Assembly (NCBI GenBank): GCA_014802045.1
Contig: JAAVDA010000014.1
Span: 29,750 to 93,749 of the forward strand
Length of the DNA stretch: 64,000 nt
DNA from: Bacteroides sp.
GTDB lineage: Bacteria; Bacteroidota; Bacteroidia; Bacteroidales; Muribaculaceae
Direction: 5' to 3'
Shown one piece after another: positions 18,782 to 30,109 of this stretch (within the stretch, counting starts at the first letter, position 1; the number at the start of each line of letters is the position of its first letter). Both the position numbers and the translations under genes were made by a program. A model generated the notes under the pieces. It was not told the DNA's origin. It ran no database searches and was given only the letters and a program-made list of their open reading frames with translations.

Positions 18782-21040
18782 TTATTTGAGTTCGGAGAGG
18801 GTGTTTGGATTGCCTACCATCCAAAGCACATCGTGGGGATAGAATATGGTGTGGGGGCCGGGAGTGATAAATTCGCCGTCGCGGTCTATGCTGACAAGGA
18901 GAGCCTTGTAGCGCTTGCCGAGCTGGATGTCGGTGATGCTTCTGCCGGCAATGGGTGAGGTGTCTGAGAGCTGGATGGTGGTGAGCTTGAAGTCGGCCGG
19001 ACGCAGGCTCTCTGAGGTGTGGTCGGAATTGGCTTCTACCACGGGGAGGAGGGCTTGAATCTCTTCGTCGGTGGCAATGACGCCGAGCACATCGCCGGGG
19101 AATATCCGGGTGTCGCCCGAGGGAACGGGGATGAGCTCTCCTCCTCTCTGAATCGAGGCTATGCTCACACCGTATTTCTCGCGCAATCCGGAGTCTTGCA
19201 GGCGTTCGCCCACGAAGGGGCAGTCGTAGCCCACAGTCATGTAGGCTTGGTGGAGATTGGCCACAATGTTGTTTTTGCGCCCGCTGCGCCGGAGTTCGCG
19301 TTCGTTGAGATTGTCGAGGAAGCGGTTTTCGATTCGGTGCATGCGCTTCTGCACTCTTTTTGAGAATCCGAAAATCAGCACGAAAAATATAATCAGGCCG
19401 AAAAACACACCCACCCATGCGGAGTAGATGGCCGAAAGGATATAGATGACCATCACGAGGGCTATGAGGAGGCGGAATATGGTCATGACAATCAGGGGCA
19501 CGTCGAATCGGGCGTTGGCGTTGATGAGGCGCTGGCGCTCGGTGCGCTTGGATGCGGGTGAGGATAGGGCGAGCAGGAAGGGGGCCATGGCAAAGAGGGT
19601 GACTATGGCGCAGATGAAGCGTCCCCACGAGGGGCTGAACGATATGAGCCATGGCAGGAGCCAGCCGCGGGCCACGAGAGAGATGGTGATGAGCACGACG
19701 GTGTAGAGGAGGATGCGCCAGAGGTAGCGGCGGAGCACAGACTTCCAGAGGCGTCCGGTCTCGCTCTCGCATGTGGCCTTATTGCTGTAGCGGTCTATGA
19801 GGAAATGGAGCCGGGCGGGGAGAATGCGTTCGATTCCTCTATAGACGGGGTCGGCCATGCGGATGAAGTAGGGGGTGGTGAAGGTTGTGAGCACCGACAC
19901 TGCCACTACAATAGGATATATGGTGGGGTCGAGCACTCCGAGGCTCATGCCGAGGGTGGCGATGATGAATGCGAACTCACCGATCTGTGTGAGCGAGAAG
20001 CCGGCTTCGATGGCCACCTTGAGGGTCTGGCCGGTGACGAGCATGCCGAATGTGCCGAAAATAATCATGCCGACTATCACCACGCCGGAGAGGATGAGGA
20101 TGGGGGTGAGATAGTTGACAATCACAGTTGGATTGACCATCATGCCTACCGAGATGAAGAAGACTGAGCCGAAGAGGTCTTTGACCGGGGAGACAACCTT
20201 TTCGATCCGTTCGGCAAAGCTGGTGCCGGCAAGGATGGAGCCCATGACGAATGCTCCGAGAGCGAGAGAGAAGCCGCAGTAGACCGAGAACACCGCCATG
20301 CCGAGGCAGAGGCCCATAGAGACGATGAGCAGGGTCTCGCTGTTGAGAAACCGGCGGGTGGAATTGAGGAATGTGGGGAGCACGAATACTCCGATGGCAA
20401 ACCACATCACGAGGAAAAACACGAGCTTGGTGATGCTGAACAGCATCTCGCCTCCCTGCAGGCTGTTGTTGATGGCGATGGACGAGAGAATCACCATCAT
20501 GAGCACTGCGAAGAGGTCTTCGACAATGAGCACTGCAAACACGAGCGAGGCAAATTTCTTGTGCTGGATGCCGAGATCGGAGAATGCTTTGATGATGATG
20601 GTGGTAGACGACATGGAGAGCATGCCGCCGAGGAAGAGGCTGTTGATATTGGAAAACCCGAGCACATGGCCTATGGCAAAGCCCGCACACATCATGCCGC
20701 TGACAATGATCAGTGCGGTGACAACAGCCGAGCCGCCTGCATTTACGAGCTTCTTGAAGCTGAATTCCAGACCGAGGGAGAAGAGGAGCACCACGATGCC
20801 TATCTGGGCCCAGAATTCGATATTGCTTTCGGTTGTGACGGAGGGGATGTATTCGAAATTGGGGCTGGCAAGGAATCCGGCCACAATGTAGCCGAGCACC
20901 ACGGGCTGTTTGAGCCATTTGAAGAGGAGGGTGGTGACGGCTCCGAGTATGAGAATGAAGGCGAGGTCGGAGATAAGGCCTTCGATGTTGAGTTCGGCCG
21001 CGGTTTCGGCCGCTGCGGCAGTAGCGGAGGCGAGTATCAT
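18782..21040 (-). CDS. CPA2-family cation:proton antiporter with C-terminal TrkA-C domains
   Basis: Multi-TM Kef-like sequence; C-term GERLQDSGLREKYGVSIASIQRGGELIPVPSGDTRIFPGDVLGVIA and GKRYKALLVSIDRDGEFITPGPHTIFYPHDVLWMVG. Confidence 0.9.
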   Translation of the reverse strand: MILASATAAAAETAAELNIEGLISDLAFILILGAVTTLLFKWLKQPVVLGYIVAGFLASPNFEYIPSVTTESNIEFWAQIGIVVLLFSLGLEFSFKKLVNAGGSAVVTALIIVSGMMCAGFAIGHVLGFSNINSLFLGGMLSMSSTTIIIKAFSDLGIQHKKFASLVFAVLIVEDLFAVLMMVILSSIAINNSLQGGEMLFSITKLVFFLVMWFAIGVFVLPTFLNSTRRFLNSETLLIVSMGLCLGMAVFSVYCGFSLALGAFVMGSILAGTSFAERIEKVVSPVKDLFGSVFFISVGMMVNPTVIVNYLTPILILSGVVIVGMIIFGTFGMLVTGQTLKVAIEAGFSLTQIGEFAFIIATLGMSLGVLDPTIYPIVVAVSVLTTFTTPYFIRMADPVYRGIERILPARLHFLIDRYSNKATCESETGRLWKSVLRRYLWRILLYTVVLITISLVARGWLLPWLISFSPSWGRFICAIVTLFAMAPFLLALSSPASKRTERQRLINANARFDVPLIVMTIFRLLIALVMVIYILSAIYSAWVGVFFGLIIFFVLIFGFSKRVQKRMHRIENRFLDNLNERELRRSGRKNNIVANLHQAYMTVGYDCPFVGERLQDSGLREKYGVSIASIQRGGELIPVPSGDTRIFPGDVLGVIATDEEIQALLPVVEANSDHTSESLRPADFKLTTIQLSDTSPIAGRSITDIQLGKRYKALLVSIDRDGEFITPGPHTIFYPHDVLWMVGNPNTLSELK

Positions 21041-21753
21041 ATGGACACTTGGTTGGCGAGTGATATTGATTGTGTCTTGCGGATGGCTGCGAGGCTTTCA
21101 AACACCTTTACGATATCGGTGGTGTTTTTGGTGAGCACCACGAGATTGAGCCGGGTGAGGGGAGCTTCGTAGTCGTATTCAACGAAGACATTGATGAGGT
21201 TTATGTGGAATCGGGCGAGGGTGGAGCGATAGGCGTCGATGTCGGTGAGGATTCCTTCGGTGCGGATGCGGATGATGCGGGTTTCCCACCCAACGTGGAT
21301 GCGGTGTTCGAGCTGCTCAAGGAGCACGAGAATCACGAGGATGAGACCTGTGGCCACGATGGAGACGGCATACATGCCCACTCCCACTGCCATGCCTATG
21401 GTGGCCACCATCCATATTCCGGCCGCGGTGGTGAGACCGCGCACAGATCCTTTCATCTGGATTATGGCGCCGGCGCCGAGGAAGCCTATGCCGGTGATGA
21501 CTTGGGCGGCTATACGGCCTGGGTCGCCATTCTTGAGGCCGAGATATTCCTGTGGCACATAAATTGAAAGCAGCATCGCGAGCGTGGCTCCCATAGAGAT
21601 GAGGGCGAAGGTGCGGATGCCTGCAATCTGGCCCTTGCGCTTACGCTCCATCCCCACGCAACACCCCAGGAGCAGGCTCAGACAGAGCTTGAACACTGCG
21701 CCGAGGGTGTTGACTTCGTTGGATGTGATGGCCGTAAGAAAGTGGTCTGTCAT
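21037..21753 (-). CDS. MgtC/SapB family membrane protein
   Basis: LLGCCVGMERKRKGQIAGIRTFALISMGATLAML, IGFLGAGAIIQ, GLTTAAGIWMVATIGMAVG. Confidence 0.92.
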   Translation of the reverse strand: MTDHFLTAITSNEVNTLGAVFKLCLSLLLGCCVGMERKRKGQIAGIRTFALISMGATLAMLLSIYVPQEYLGLKNGDPGRIAAQVITGIGFLGAGAIIQMKGSVRGLTTAAGIWMVATIGMAVGVGMYAVSIVATGLILVILVLLEQLEHRIHVGWETRIIRIRTEGILTDIDAYRSTLARFHINLINVFVEYDYEAPLTRLNLVVLTKNTTDIVKVFESLAAIRKTQSISLANQVSI

Positions 21754-22661
21754 TTACGGAGGGTGAAGTGGCGTGATGTGAGACGATAATTGTCGGCGAA
21801 GAGCTCTACGGTGTAGTCGCCGGGGGTGAGAGTGGTGTTGACATCCCAGTAGATGGTCACTCCTGAGATTTCGTCGCCGGAATATTCGATGGTCTTTTTG
21901 GCTGTGCAGGCCACATTGCCTCCTTCGAATGCGAATGTGCCGGCATCGCCGAGCAGAGCTCCCTCGGGGTTGATGATGCGCAGATAGATTGTCTTGCTGC
22001 CCACGGGGGTGGAGTTGTTTTGCGGTATGGTGAATGTGACCATGAGCTGCACGGCTTTGGTGACATTCTTTTCGGTCTTTCCGTTTTTGCGGAGAGGGGT
22101 GAGGGAAACTCCGGTGACATTGAGCTTTTCGGCGAGGGTCATGCGCTCGCTGAGTGTCTCGTTTTTGCGCGACACCTCCTGCACTCGGCTCGAAAGAGCC
22201 TGATTCTGGTTGCGGATTTCGGCGTTTTCGGTCTTGAGTTCGGCATTTTCCTTGCCGAGCGAATCGACCTGGGCAATGTAGTGGCGCAGGAGTCCGCGGA
22301 GTGTTGTGATCTGGCTCTGGAGCTCAGAGATGCGCTTCTGGCTCTTCACTTTCTCGGAGTTGAGTTCCTGAAGCAGCTGCTCCACCTTGGTTTTTGCGGC
22401 GGTGTATTTGGCCAGAAGTGTGTCGCCTCCCATCTGCATGGCCTGATTTTCATATTGTGCGAACTGGGAGTTGATGGCTTCATACTCGTTGGCGAGCTGA
22501 AGCTGGTCGTTGGTGAGTTGCAGCTGCTCGTTCTCGGCGCGTGCGGCGTTCACCTCGCTTTTAAGCGAGGTGAGCTGAAACACGCTGAAAATAACTGCGA
22601 GTATGAGCAGTGCCACAAGGCCGACCGCTACATAAAGGAGTTTTGAACGATTCTTTTCCAT
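21750..22661 (-). CDS. Coiled-coil membrane-anchored hypothetical protein
   Basis: N-terminal TM segment and long coiled coil; ATGA overlap with MgtC gene. Confidence 0.75.
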   Translation of the reverse strand: MEKNRSKLLYVAVGLVALLILAVIFSVFQLTSLKSEVNAARAENEQLQLTNDQLQLANEYEAINSQFAQYENQAMQMGGDTLLAKYTAAKTKVEQLLQELNSEKVKSQKRISELQSQITTLRGLLRHYIAQVDSLGKENAELKTENAEIRNQNQALSSRVQEVSRKNETLSERMTLAEKLNVTGVSLTPLRKNGKTEKNVTKAVQLMVTFTIPQNNSTPVGSKTIYLRIINPEGALLGDAGTFAFEGGNVACTAKKTIEYSGDEISGVTIYWDVNTTLTPGDYTVELFADNYRLTSRHFTLRK

Positions 22662-22688
22662 AGTGGTTGGGAAGTGGTGGATGAATGA

Positions 22689-25600
22689 TTAGAGTCCGCG
22701 TCCGTGGCAGTTTTTATATTTCTTGCCGCTGCCGCAGGGGCAGGGATCGTTGCGTCCGATTCTCGGCCCGGCTTTGACGGGCTGTGGAGCCGGGCGCTGA
22801 CCCTGGGGCGCCGAGGCTGCGGCGCGGGTGGCGTTTTCGCCGGGGAGCGATTCGCGGCTCTCGCGATAGTTGGATGCGGCGGGATTGTTTGACTTGGGCA
22901 TGGCGCGCTGTATCTCCGGTCCGGCGGGAGCCTGCTGTTCAGGCTCGGCCTCGGCTGAGGGTTCTGGAGCCACAGGGCGGGGAGCCGGACGCTGCTGGAT
23001 GTAGATCTGGCCGCGCATGAGGGCTGAGATAACCTTGATGTTGAGATTGTTGAGCATCTGCTCGAAGAGATGGAACGACTCAACTTTATAGATTACCAGG
23101 GGATCTTTCTGCTCGTAAGACACGTTTTGCACTGACTGGCGCAGCTGGTCGAGCTCGCGGAGGTGTTCTTTCCAGAGTTCGTCGATGGTGACGAGAAGGA
23201 TAGCTTTGTGCCATTCCTTGACTATGTTGCGGCCATCGTTGTTGTAGGCGTCCATGATGTTGACCGGCAGGCTGAACACTCTCTTGCCGTCGGTGATGGG
23301 CACGAGAATCATGGAGTTCATGCCACGGTTTTCTACGCAGTCGCGAATCACGGGCATGGCCACCTCGCGGATTCGGGCGCTCTTGCGGTCGAATGCTTCT
23401 ATGGCGGCGGTGTGGATGCGCTCTATGGCCTCCTCTTTGCCGAGCGAGCGGAACTCTTCTTCTGTGAAGGGGGCTTCGATGGTGAGAATCTTGAAGAGCT
23501 CAAGGGATAGCTGCTGGAAGTCGGCGGGAGAGTCGTAGGTGTTCACGAGGTTTTCGATCGTGTCGTAGAACATGTTGGCGATGTCTATGCCCACACGTTC
23601 GCCGAGGAGGGCATGGTGGCGGCGGGTGTAGATGTAGGTGCGCTGCTTGTTCATCACGTCGTCATATTCCAGAAGGCGCTTACGGATGCCGAAGTTGTTT
23701 TCTTCCACTCGCTTCTGGGCGTTTTCGATGGCGCGGGTCACCATGCGGCTCTCAATCATCTCGCCCTCTTTGAGTCCGAGGGTGTCGAGCATCTTCATCA
23801 CTCGGTCGGTGGCGAATAGACGCATGAGCTGGTCTTCGAACGAGACGTAGAACACGGATGAACCCGGATCGCCCTGACGTCCGCTTCGTCCGCGGAGCTG
23901 ACGGTCAACTCGGCGCGATTCGTGGCGCTCGGTGCCGATGATGGCGAGACCGCCGGCGGCTTTCACTTCGTCGGGGAGCTTGATGTCGGTGCCTCGACCG
24001 GCCATGTTGGTGGCGATGGTGACTGTTCCGGCCTTACCGGCGAGAGCCACGATTTCGGCCTCTTTCTGATGGAGCTTTGCATTGAGCACCTGGCTCTGAA
24101 TCTTGCGCATGTCGAGCATGCGTTTGAGGAGTTCGGAGATTTCTACGGAGGTGGTGCCGACGAGCACGGGGCGTCCGGCGTCGCGCAGGCGCACGATTTC
24201 GTCGATCACGGCGGCATATTTCTCTTTCTTGGTCTTATAGACGCGGTCGTCCATGTCGATGCGTGCCACAGGGCGGTTGGTGGGAATGGTGACCACATCG
24301 AGCTTGTAGATGTCCCAGAGCTCTCCGGCTTCTGTCTCGGCAGTACCGGTCATGCCGGCGAGCTTGTGGTACATTCGGAAATAGTTCTGGAGAGTGATAG
24401 TGGCGAAGGTCTGTGTGGCGGCCTCCACTTTCACGCCCTCTTTGGCCTCGATGGCCTGATGGAGTCCGTCGCTGTAGCGGCGTCCCTCCATGATACGTCC
24501 GGTCTGCTCGTCGACAATCTTGATTTTGTTGTCGTCAATCACGTATTCCACATCTTTCTCGAAGAGTGTGTAGGCTTTGAGAAGCTGGGTCACGGTGTGG
24601 ACGCGTTCGGCCTTAACGGCATAGTTCTGCATGAGTTCGTCCTTGCGGTTCTGCCGTTCTGCGGGGTCGGCTATGGTCTCGGCTTCGGAGAGCTGGGCGG
24701 CAATGTCGGGGAGCACGAAGAACTGGGGGTCGGAGCTGGTGCCGGTGAGCATATCAATGCCCTTGTCGGTGAGCTCCACGCTGCGGTTTTTCTCATCGAT
24801 AACGAAATAGAGAGGCTCTGTGGCCTTGGGCATCTCGCGGGAGTTGTCCTGCAGATAGTAGGCTTCGGTTTCAAGCAGCACGTTTTTCATGCCCTCCTGG
24901 CTGAGGAACTTGATGAGCGCGCCGTTTTTGGGCAGACCCTTGAAAGCGCGGAATAGGAGCAGGGCTCCCTCCTTGCGGGTGTCTTTGTTGTCTGAGGCGA
25001 GTTTGGCCTTTGCGTCGCTGAGGAGCTGGGTGACGAGCTTACGCTGGGCATTGACCACTTTCTCCACGTTGGGGCGGTAGTCGTTGAACATCTGGTCGTC
25101 GCCCTTGGGCACGGGACCGGAGATGATGAGAGGTGTGCGGGCATCGTCGATGAGCACAGAGTCGACCTCGTCGACAATTGCGTAGTAGTGTTTGCGCTGC
25201 ACCATATCGTCGGGCGACATGGCCATGTTGTCGCGGAGGTAGTCGAAGCCAAACTCGTTGTTGGTGCCGAAGGTGATATCGCAGTTGTAGGCGGCGCGGC
25301 GGGCGGGGGTGTTGGGCTGATGCTTGTCGATGCAGTCGACAGTAGAGCCGTGGAACATGTAGAGCGGTCCCATCCATTCGGAGTCGCGCTTGGAGAGGTA
25401 GTCGTTGACAGTGACCACGTGGACCCCTCGGCCTGAGAGGGAGCGGAGGAACACCGGGAGTGTGGCCACGAGGGTTTTGCCTTCACCGGTGGCCATCTCG
25501 GCGATTTTGCCCTGATGGAGCACGATACCGCCGATGAGCTGCACATCGTAGTGGGTCATGTCCCATTTGATTTCATTGCCACCGGCCACCCAGCGGTTGC

Positions 25601-26066
25601 GGTAGAGGGCTTTGTCGCCTTCGATTGACACGAAATCCTTGCCGGCAGCGGCGAGGTCGCGGTCCATCTGTGTGGCGGTGACCTCTACAGTGTCGTTGGC
25701 CGAGAATCGTGCGGCGGTCTCGCGTATGGCGGCGAAGACAATGGGCAGATGCTCGTTGAGCTTATCTTCGATGGTGTCGAGTATGTGTTTCTCGTGACGG
25801 TCAATTTCGTCCCAGAGGGGCTGACGCTGGTCGAAAGGAAGATTTTCGATGGTTTCCTTGCTTTTGGCTATGGCTTCTTCGTCGTCTTTGATGGCGCTGC
25901 GGATGTCAGCGCGGACGTCGGTGATGGCCTGACGGAGCTGGTCGTTTGTGAGCTCCTGCATCTTTGGGCCGAGTGCCTTGATGCGGTCTACGATTGGCTG
26001 GATTTCCTTGAGGTCGCGCTGCGACTTGTTGCCGAATATCTTGCTTAAAAAAGAGTTGAATGACAT
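22689..26066 (-). CDS. secA: Protein translocase subunit SecA
   Basis: [37 protein letters not shown]-terminal [18 protein letters not shown]. Confidence 0.98.
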   Translation of the reverse strand: MSFNSFLSKIFGNKSQRDLKEIQPIVDRIKALGPKMQELTNDQLRQAITDVRADIRSAIKDDEEAIAKSKETIENLPFDQRQPLWDEIDRHEKHILDTIEDKLNEHLPIVFAAIRETAARFSANDTVEVTATQMDRDLAAAGKDFVSIEGDKALYRNRWVAGGNEIKWDMTHYDVQLIGGIVLHQGKIAEMATGEGKTLVATLPVFLRSLSGRGVHVVTVNDYLSKRDSEWMGPLYMFHGSTVDCIDKHQPNTPARRAAYNCDITFGTNNEFGFDYLRDNMAMSPDDMVQRKHYYAIVDEVDSVLIDDARTPLIISGPVPKGDDQMFNDYRPNVEKVVNAQRKLVTQLLSDAKAKLASDNKDTRKEGALLLFRAFKGLPKNGALIKFLSQEGMKNVLLETEAYYLQDNSREMPKATEPLYFVIDEKNRSVELTDKGIDMLTGTSSDPQFFVLPDIAAQLSEAETIADPAERQNRKDELMQNYAVKAERVHTVTQLLKAYTLFEKDVEYVIDDNKIKIVDEQTGRIMEGRRYSDGLHQAIEAKEGVKVEAATQTFATITLQNYFRMYHKLAGMTGTAETEAGELWDIYKLDVVTIPTNRPVARIDMDDRVYKTKKEKYAAVIDEIVRLRDAGRPVLVGTTSVEISELLKRMLDMRKIQSQVLNAKLHQKEAEIVALAGKAGTVTIATNMAGRGTDIKLPDEVKAAGGLAIIGTERHESRRVDRQLRGRSGRQGDPGSSVFYVSFEDQLMRLFATDRVMKMLDTLGLKEGEMIESRMVTRAIENAQKRVEENNFGIRKRLLEYDDVMNKQRTYIYTRRHHALLGERVGIDIANMFYDTIENLVNTYDSPADFQQLSLELFKILTIEAPFTEEEFRSLGKEEAIERIHTAAIEAFDRKSARIREVAMPVIRDCVENRGMNSMILVPITDGKRVFSLPVNIMDAYNNDGRNIVKEWHKAILLVTIDELWKEHLRELDQLRQSVQNVSYEQKDPLVIYKVESFHLFEQMLNNLNIKVISALMRGQIYIQQRPAPRPVAPEPSAEAEPEQQAPAGPEIQRAMPKSNNPAASNYRESRESLPGENATRAAASAPQGQRPAPQPVKAGPRIGRNDPCPCGSGKKYKNCHGRGL

Positions 26067-26140
26067 ATATGGTTCTGTAAATTAGCTATTTGGTTTGAGA
26101 GACGCTGGCGGGAGGGTTGAGCTCGCGCCAAATTTGACTG

Positions 26141-26148
26141 CAAAGTTA
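26141..26148 (-). promoter_or_regulatory. Candidate secA promoter -7 element
   Basis: TAACTTTG on minus within tgactgcaaagtta. Confidence 0.45.
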
Positions 26149-26211
26149 GATTAATTCCCTGAATTATAGAAACTTTTTAGGGAAAAGAGTGGTGTGGCCC
26201 GACTGAAAAAA

Positions 26212-27828
26212 TCACAGACGCAGTGCGGGCAGAGAGGCGGAGTTGGGCGAACGTATGCGCAGCAGGCGGCTGATTGTGGGGGCTATTGTGCGTGCGTCGA
26301 CCGGAGTGTCGATAATCTGTGGCTTCACCCCGGGCCCCATGATGAATGCAGCTGAGGGGATGTAGGCGTCGCGTGCCACAGCCGGGGCCACTCCGTCGGG
26401 GGTGTTGTCGTCGTCTACAATCACCCATCCCGGGGTGATGTTGACAATCACGTCGCCCGAATGGCTCACGGATGTGTTGCGCTTGAGAGCCTGCGCGTTG
26501 TCGCCGGCTCGGGCTGCAATGATATCGTCGATGGTGTGGACGGAGCTCACTCCGCTCATGCGGGTGAGAAATTCGGCAGCTTCGGCTCTCACTGCCGCTG
26601 CATCGAGGTTGTGCTCCTTTATGAGGCGCGAGTTGAGATAGAAATTGCGGTTGAAGTAGCCGCTCACCCAGTCGCCGTTGCCGTGGAGGGCCATGAGATA
26701 CATGTTGAGCAGCGACATGGCCTTGCGGGGCGAGAATTCGCCGGACGGCACCCCCCACTTTTCGTCGTCGCGGGGGCCGGTGTTCTGTGCGGGAAATCCG
26801 GCGAGGAAAATCAGAGCATTGCCTGCGCCCACTTTCTTGTCGATGGTGGCGAAGAGCGATGCGAGTTCGCGGTCGAGCCTCAGGTAGGAGTCGAGGGTCT
26901 CCATGCGGTTGTCGGCGTCGCGGGTGTAGGGGTAGGGAGCGAGGGTGTAGGCAAGATTTAGCATATCTACCGGTCCACGCTCTCCGAACTGCATCGTAGA
27001 GAGATATTCGCGGGCCACGGCTGTCACCTCGGTGTTTGCCTTGGCCGAGGCGTTAAACCGTTCGTAGCGGTCTATGTCTTTGCGCGGAAAGGAGTGGCGG
27101 AAAGGATATTGCTTCTTGTAGTCGGGCACGTCGGGGTAGAGCGTGGGCGCCAGCAGGGGAGTCCAGACCATGGTGTCGAGCACGGCAGCGAGCGGTCGGG
27201 AGTAATTGCGCGCGGAGATGGCGCGGGGCACATCCTTATAGTGGGTCGTTGTGGCCCAGGTGCCTTTAGTGTTGTTGATCCAGATTGCGGAGTTGCCGGC
27301 GTGGCCTGCCATGACTATGGCCTGAGTGGGTTCGGGAGCCACGCTGTAGACCCATCCGGTGCCGGCGGCATCGAGCCTCACTTCGTCGCCGAGGGTGGAG
27401 ACGAGGATGGCCGAGGGGGAGTAGGTCTCATCGGTGAAATTGCCCATTGTGGCGGGGTCGAGCATCACGCTGACCCCTTTTTTTGCTTTGTCGTCGTAGA
27501 TTTTGGCTGATGGAATGCCATTGACCGAGGGTGCGGCTCCGGTGAATACGATGGCGGTTGCCGCGGCTGCGTCAACTCCCGGACCGTAGTCGAGATGAGA
27601 AAGGGTGGCTCCGTCGCGCATAAGACGGCGGAAGCCCCCCTCGGTGAAATAATCTCCGAGGAGAGACAGATAGTCGTCATTGAGTCCCTCGACCATTATG
27701 CCGACAACGAGCTGCGGCCGCTTGGGGGCTGTCTGTGCCCCTGCGGCCATGCCCATCAGCGACAGGATGAGTACGCCGAGTACTTTATTTGATATCGATT
27801 TCTTCTTTTCTTTCTCTTTCTCTCGCAT
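26212..27828 (-). CDS. Alkaline phosphatase / type I phosphodiesterase family protein
   Basis: PQLVVGIMVEGLNDDYLSLL, DAAAATAIVFTGAAPSVNGIP, MAGHAGNSAIW. Confidence 0.8.
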   Translation of the reverse strand: MREKEKEKKKSISNKVLGVLILSLMGMAAGAQTAPKRPQLVVGIMVEGLNDDYLSLLGDYFTEGGFRRLMRDGATLSHLDYGPGVDAAAATAIVFTGAAPSVNGIPSAKIYDDKAKKGVSVMLDPATMGNFTDETYSPSAILVSTLGDEVRLDAAGTGWVYSVAPEPTQAIVMAGHAGNSAIWINNTKGTWATTTHYKDVPRAISARNYSRPLAAVLDTMVWTPLLAPTLYPDVPDYKKQYPFRHSFPRKDIDRYERFNASAKANTEVTAVAREYLSTMQFGERGPVDMLNLAYTLAPYPYTRDADNRMETLDSYLRLDRELASLFATIDKKVGAGNALIFLAGFPAQNTGPRDDEKWGVPSGEFSPRKAMSLLNMYLMALHGNGDWVSGYFNRNFYLNSRLIKEHNLDAAAVRAEAAEFLTRMSGVSSVHTIDDIIAARAGDNAQALKRNTSVSHSGDVIVNITPGWVIVDDDNTPDGVAPAVARDAYIPSAAFIMGPGVKPQIIDTPVDARTIAPTISRLLRIRSPNSASLPALRL

Positions 27829-29039
27829 CGTGTTACGTAAATGTAGCTAAGTGAACGCATGGCATCTGCAATCACCAACGGTATAAATGCCAGATTGACC
27901 GTTTGGTTCATTACCGGCATGAGAATGCACATCGCAATCAGAGCGGCTAAGTTGGCGTAGTGATAGTAGAGGAGAAAGCGGCGTCCGCCCGGCGACCATA
28001 TCAATGCTGTGACCAACAGGCAGAAAGGATTGAGCCAAAGGAGCAGGTAGTTGGGCGATGTGGCTTCGTGGACAGACACAATCACAAGAAATGCGATGAT
28101 GCATCCGGCGAGTCCGTAGAGTCCGAAGAGGCATGCGTCGAACCAGCGTGTGATGATGCGTCGCACCATGTCGGCCCATGTGAAGAAGGCGGTGATGAGC
28201 ATTATCAGGATGGCGGCCGTCATGGGGGTGAGATACCACGGTGTGGAGGGGAGCACTACTCCACCGGGCGCTCCGGCCACAGGCTGAGTGGTGGCCGTGA
28301 CTGCGGGAACCGACTTTCCGGAGGGGGCGATGATGCTCGCACCGGCCATCATCTGGCTGAGGGCTACGGGGGCGAAGGCTATCTCGCCTTCGTCGAGAGT
28401 GCGGTCGATGCCGCTTCCGAGAGCCAGGTCGATGCCAAACTGATACCAGGGGTAGTGGTTGTGGTAGGATGTCATGGCGCGCCTGAATGTGGATGCTTCG
28501 CGCTCTGTGAGGTCGGGCTTGCCGAGGGCGAGCGAATCGGGGGCTATGGCTTTCTGCAGCAGCCGGAGAGGGCGCAGGGCGCAGTTGTCTTTCACATAGT
28601 TATAGCGATAGTGAGGGTCGCCTTGAAGGGCTTCTCCTACAAGCTGGTAGACTCTGAGCGCCTGAATAGAGTCGAGATTGAGGGTCTGCTCAGTGACCGC
28701 ACGTCCGGTGTGGCTGTAGTAGGCGAGGAAGCGGTCTGTGGGCGATGCCCCGACCATGTAGTCGGTCTCTCCTTTCACGAATCTATAGACAAATCCGGGG
28801 GAGTCGAAGTCAAACAGCCCCCAGTTTACCACAAAATCGAAATCTTTCGAGCTTAGACGCAGGCCGGTGTGACCTTCAAGCTCGTAGATGTCTGAGCCGG
28901 GGGCGCAGGTGAGCAGGCTAACCGTAATCTCCGGAATGACTCTTGATGCTATCGAGTCTGAAGCATAAGCGCAAGGCGGCAATACGAGAAGTATTGTCGC
29001 CATGAGCTTTGCTAAAAAGTGTCGTGACAGAAGGGTCAT
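27756..29039 (-). CDS. DUF4105 domain-containing membrane protein (Lnb-like)
   Basis: CAPGSDIYELEGHTGLRLSSKDFDFVVNWGLFDFDSPGFVYRFVKGETDYMVG, NYVKDNCALRPL; C-terminal TM helices; start trimmed to MTLLSRH. Confidence 0.85.
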   Translation of the reverse strand: MTLLSRHFLAKLMATILLVLPPCAYASDSIASRVIPEITVSLLTCAPGSDIYELEGHTGLRLSSKDFDFVVNWGLFDFDSPGFVYRFVKGETDYMVGASPTDRFLAYYSHTGRAVTEQTLNLDSIQALRVYQLVGEALQGDPHYRYNYVKDNCALRPLRLLQKAIAPDSLALGKPDLTEREASTFRRAMTSYHNHYPWYQFGIDLALGSGIDRTLDEGEIAFAPVALSQMMAGASIIAPSGKSVPAVTATTQPVAGAPGGVVLPSTPWYLTPMTAAILIMLITAFFTWADMVRRIITRWFDACLFGLYGLAGCIIAFLVIVSVHEATSPNYLLLWLNPFCLLVTALIWSPGGRRFLLYYHYANLAALIAMCILMPVMNQTVNLAFIPLVIADAMRSLSYIYVTRCERKRKKRRNRYQIKYSAYSSCR

Positions 29040-29043
29040 GATC

Positions 29044-30081
29044 TTACATGATACCGCGCTCGCGGAGCTTGCACTGCCATGCCCAGGCCGAACGCATGGT
29101 ATCGGCCAGCGGGGTATCGGCTTTCCAGCCGAGCACTTCGTTGGCATGGGAGGGATTGCCCCACACTTTCTCGATGTCGCCGGCGCGACGGCCCACGATT
29201 TTGTAAGGAACCTTCACTCCGGTGGCGCTCTCGAAGGTGTTGATGAGTTCGAGCACGCTCACGCCGTTGCCTGTGCCGAGATTGTAGATTTCGATAGGAG
29301 CGGCTTCGGGATTTTCGAGCATGCGGTCCATAGCTTTCACGTGGGCTTTTGCGAGGTCTACCACATTGATAAAGTCGCGGATGCAGGAGCCGTCGGGGGT
29401 GGGATAGTCATTGCCAAACACGCTGAGCTCCTTGCGGATGCCGATGGCTGTCTGGGTGATATAGGGGATGAGGTTCTGGGGCACACCGTTGGGGAGTTCG
29501 CCGATTTCAGCGGATGGGTGTGCGCCGACTGGGTTGAAGTAGCGGAGAATCACGCTCTTGAAAGGTGCGCCGGCATTGATTACGTCGGTGATTATTTCCT
29601 CGCTGATCTGCTTTGTGTTGCCATAGGGAGAGGTGGCTTTCTTGATGGGGCTCTGCTCGGTGACGGGATTTTCGTCGGGCTCACCGTAGACAGTGCATGA
29701 AGAGGAGAACACAATGCCTTTCACTCCGTTGGGAGCCATAAGGTCAAGCAGGTTCATGAGGGTGTTGAGGTTGTTGCGGTAGTAGAGCACCGGCTTCTCC
29801 ATAGATTCGCCAACGGCCTTGCTTGCAGCGAAATTAATGATTCCGCGGATGTCGGGATATTTGGCAAAAAGGGCTTTGAGAGCATCGAGGTCGGTGCAAT
29901 CGGCCTCTACAAAGTCGGGGCGCAGGCCGGTGATACGTTCGATACCGTCAAGCACTTCGATATTGCTGTTTGAGAGGTTGTCGATAATCACCACCGGATA
30001 TCCGGCGTTCTGAAGCTCAACAACGGTGTGTGAGCCGATGTAGCCGGTACCGCCGGTTACGAGAATCCTGTCTTTTTTCAT
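29044..30081 (-). CDS. galE: UDP-glucose 4-epimerase
   Basis: MKKDRILVTGGTGYIGSHTVVEL, SSSCTVYGEP, NPVGAHPSAEIGE; start trimmed. Confidence 0.96.
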   Translation of the reverse strand: MKKDRILVTGGTGYIGSHTVVELQNAGYPVVIIDNLSNSNIEVLDGIERITGLRPDFVEADCTDLDALKALFAKYPDIRGIINFAASKAVGESMEKPVLYYRNNLNTLMNLLDLMAPNGVKGIVFSSSCTVYGEPDENPVTEQSPIKKATSPYGNTKQISEEIITDVINAGAPFKSVILRYFNPVGAHPSAEIGELPNGVPQNLIPYITQTAIGIRKELSVFGNDYPTPDGSCIRDFINVVDLAKAHVKAMDRMLENPEAAPIEIYNLGTGNGVSVLELINTFESATGVKVPYKIVGRRAGDIEKVWGNPSHANEVLGWKADTPLADTMRSAWAWQCKLRERGIM

Positions 30082-30109
30082 ATGGATGAGATTTACGTTT
30101 CGGGCAAAA

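Noticed and set aside
18756-21172. Long antisense and shifted-frame ORFs overlapping the antiporter and MgtC genes (e.g. 18756-19772, 19977-21101, 20561-21172)
   Set aside because: GC-rich mirror ORFs with biased composition (His/Arg/Pro-rich or Gly/Glu/His-rich); the opposite frame encodes clear conserved proteins.
23922-25546. Large ORFs opposite or out of frame with secA (23922-24956, 24887-25546)
   Set aside because: Explained by codon bias of secA; no recognisable domains.
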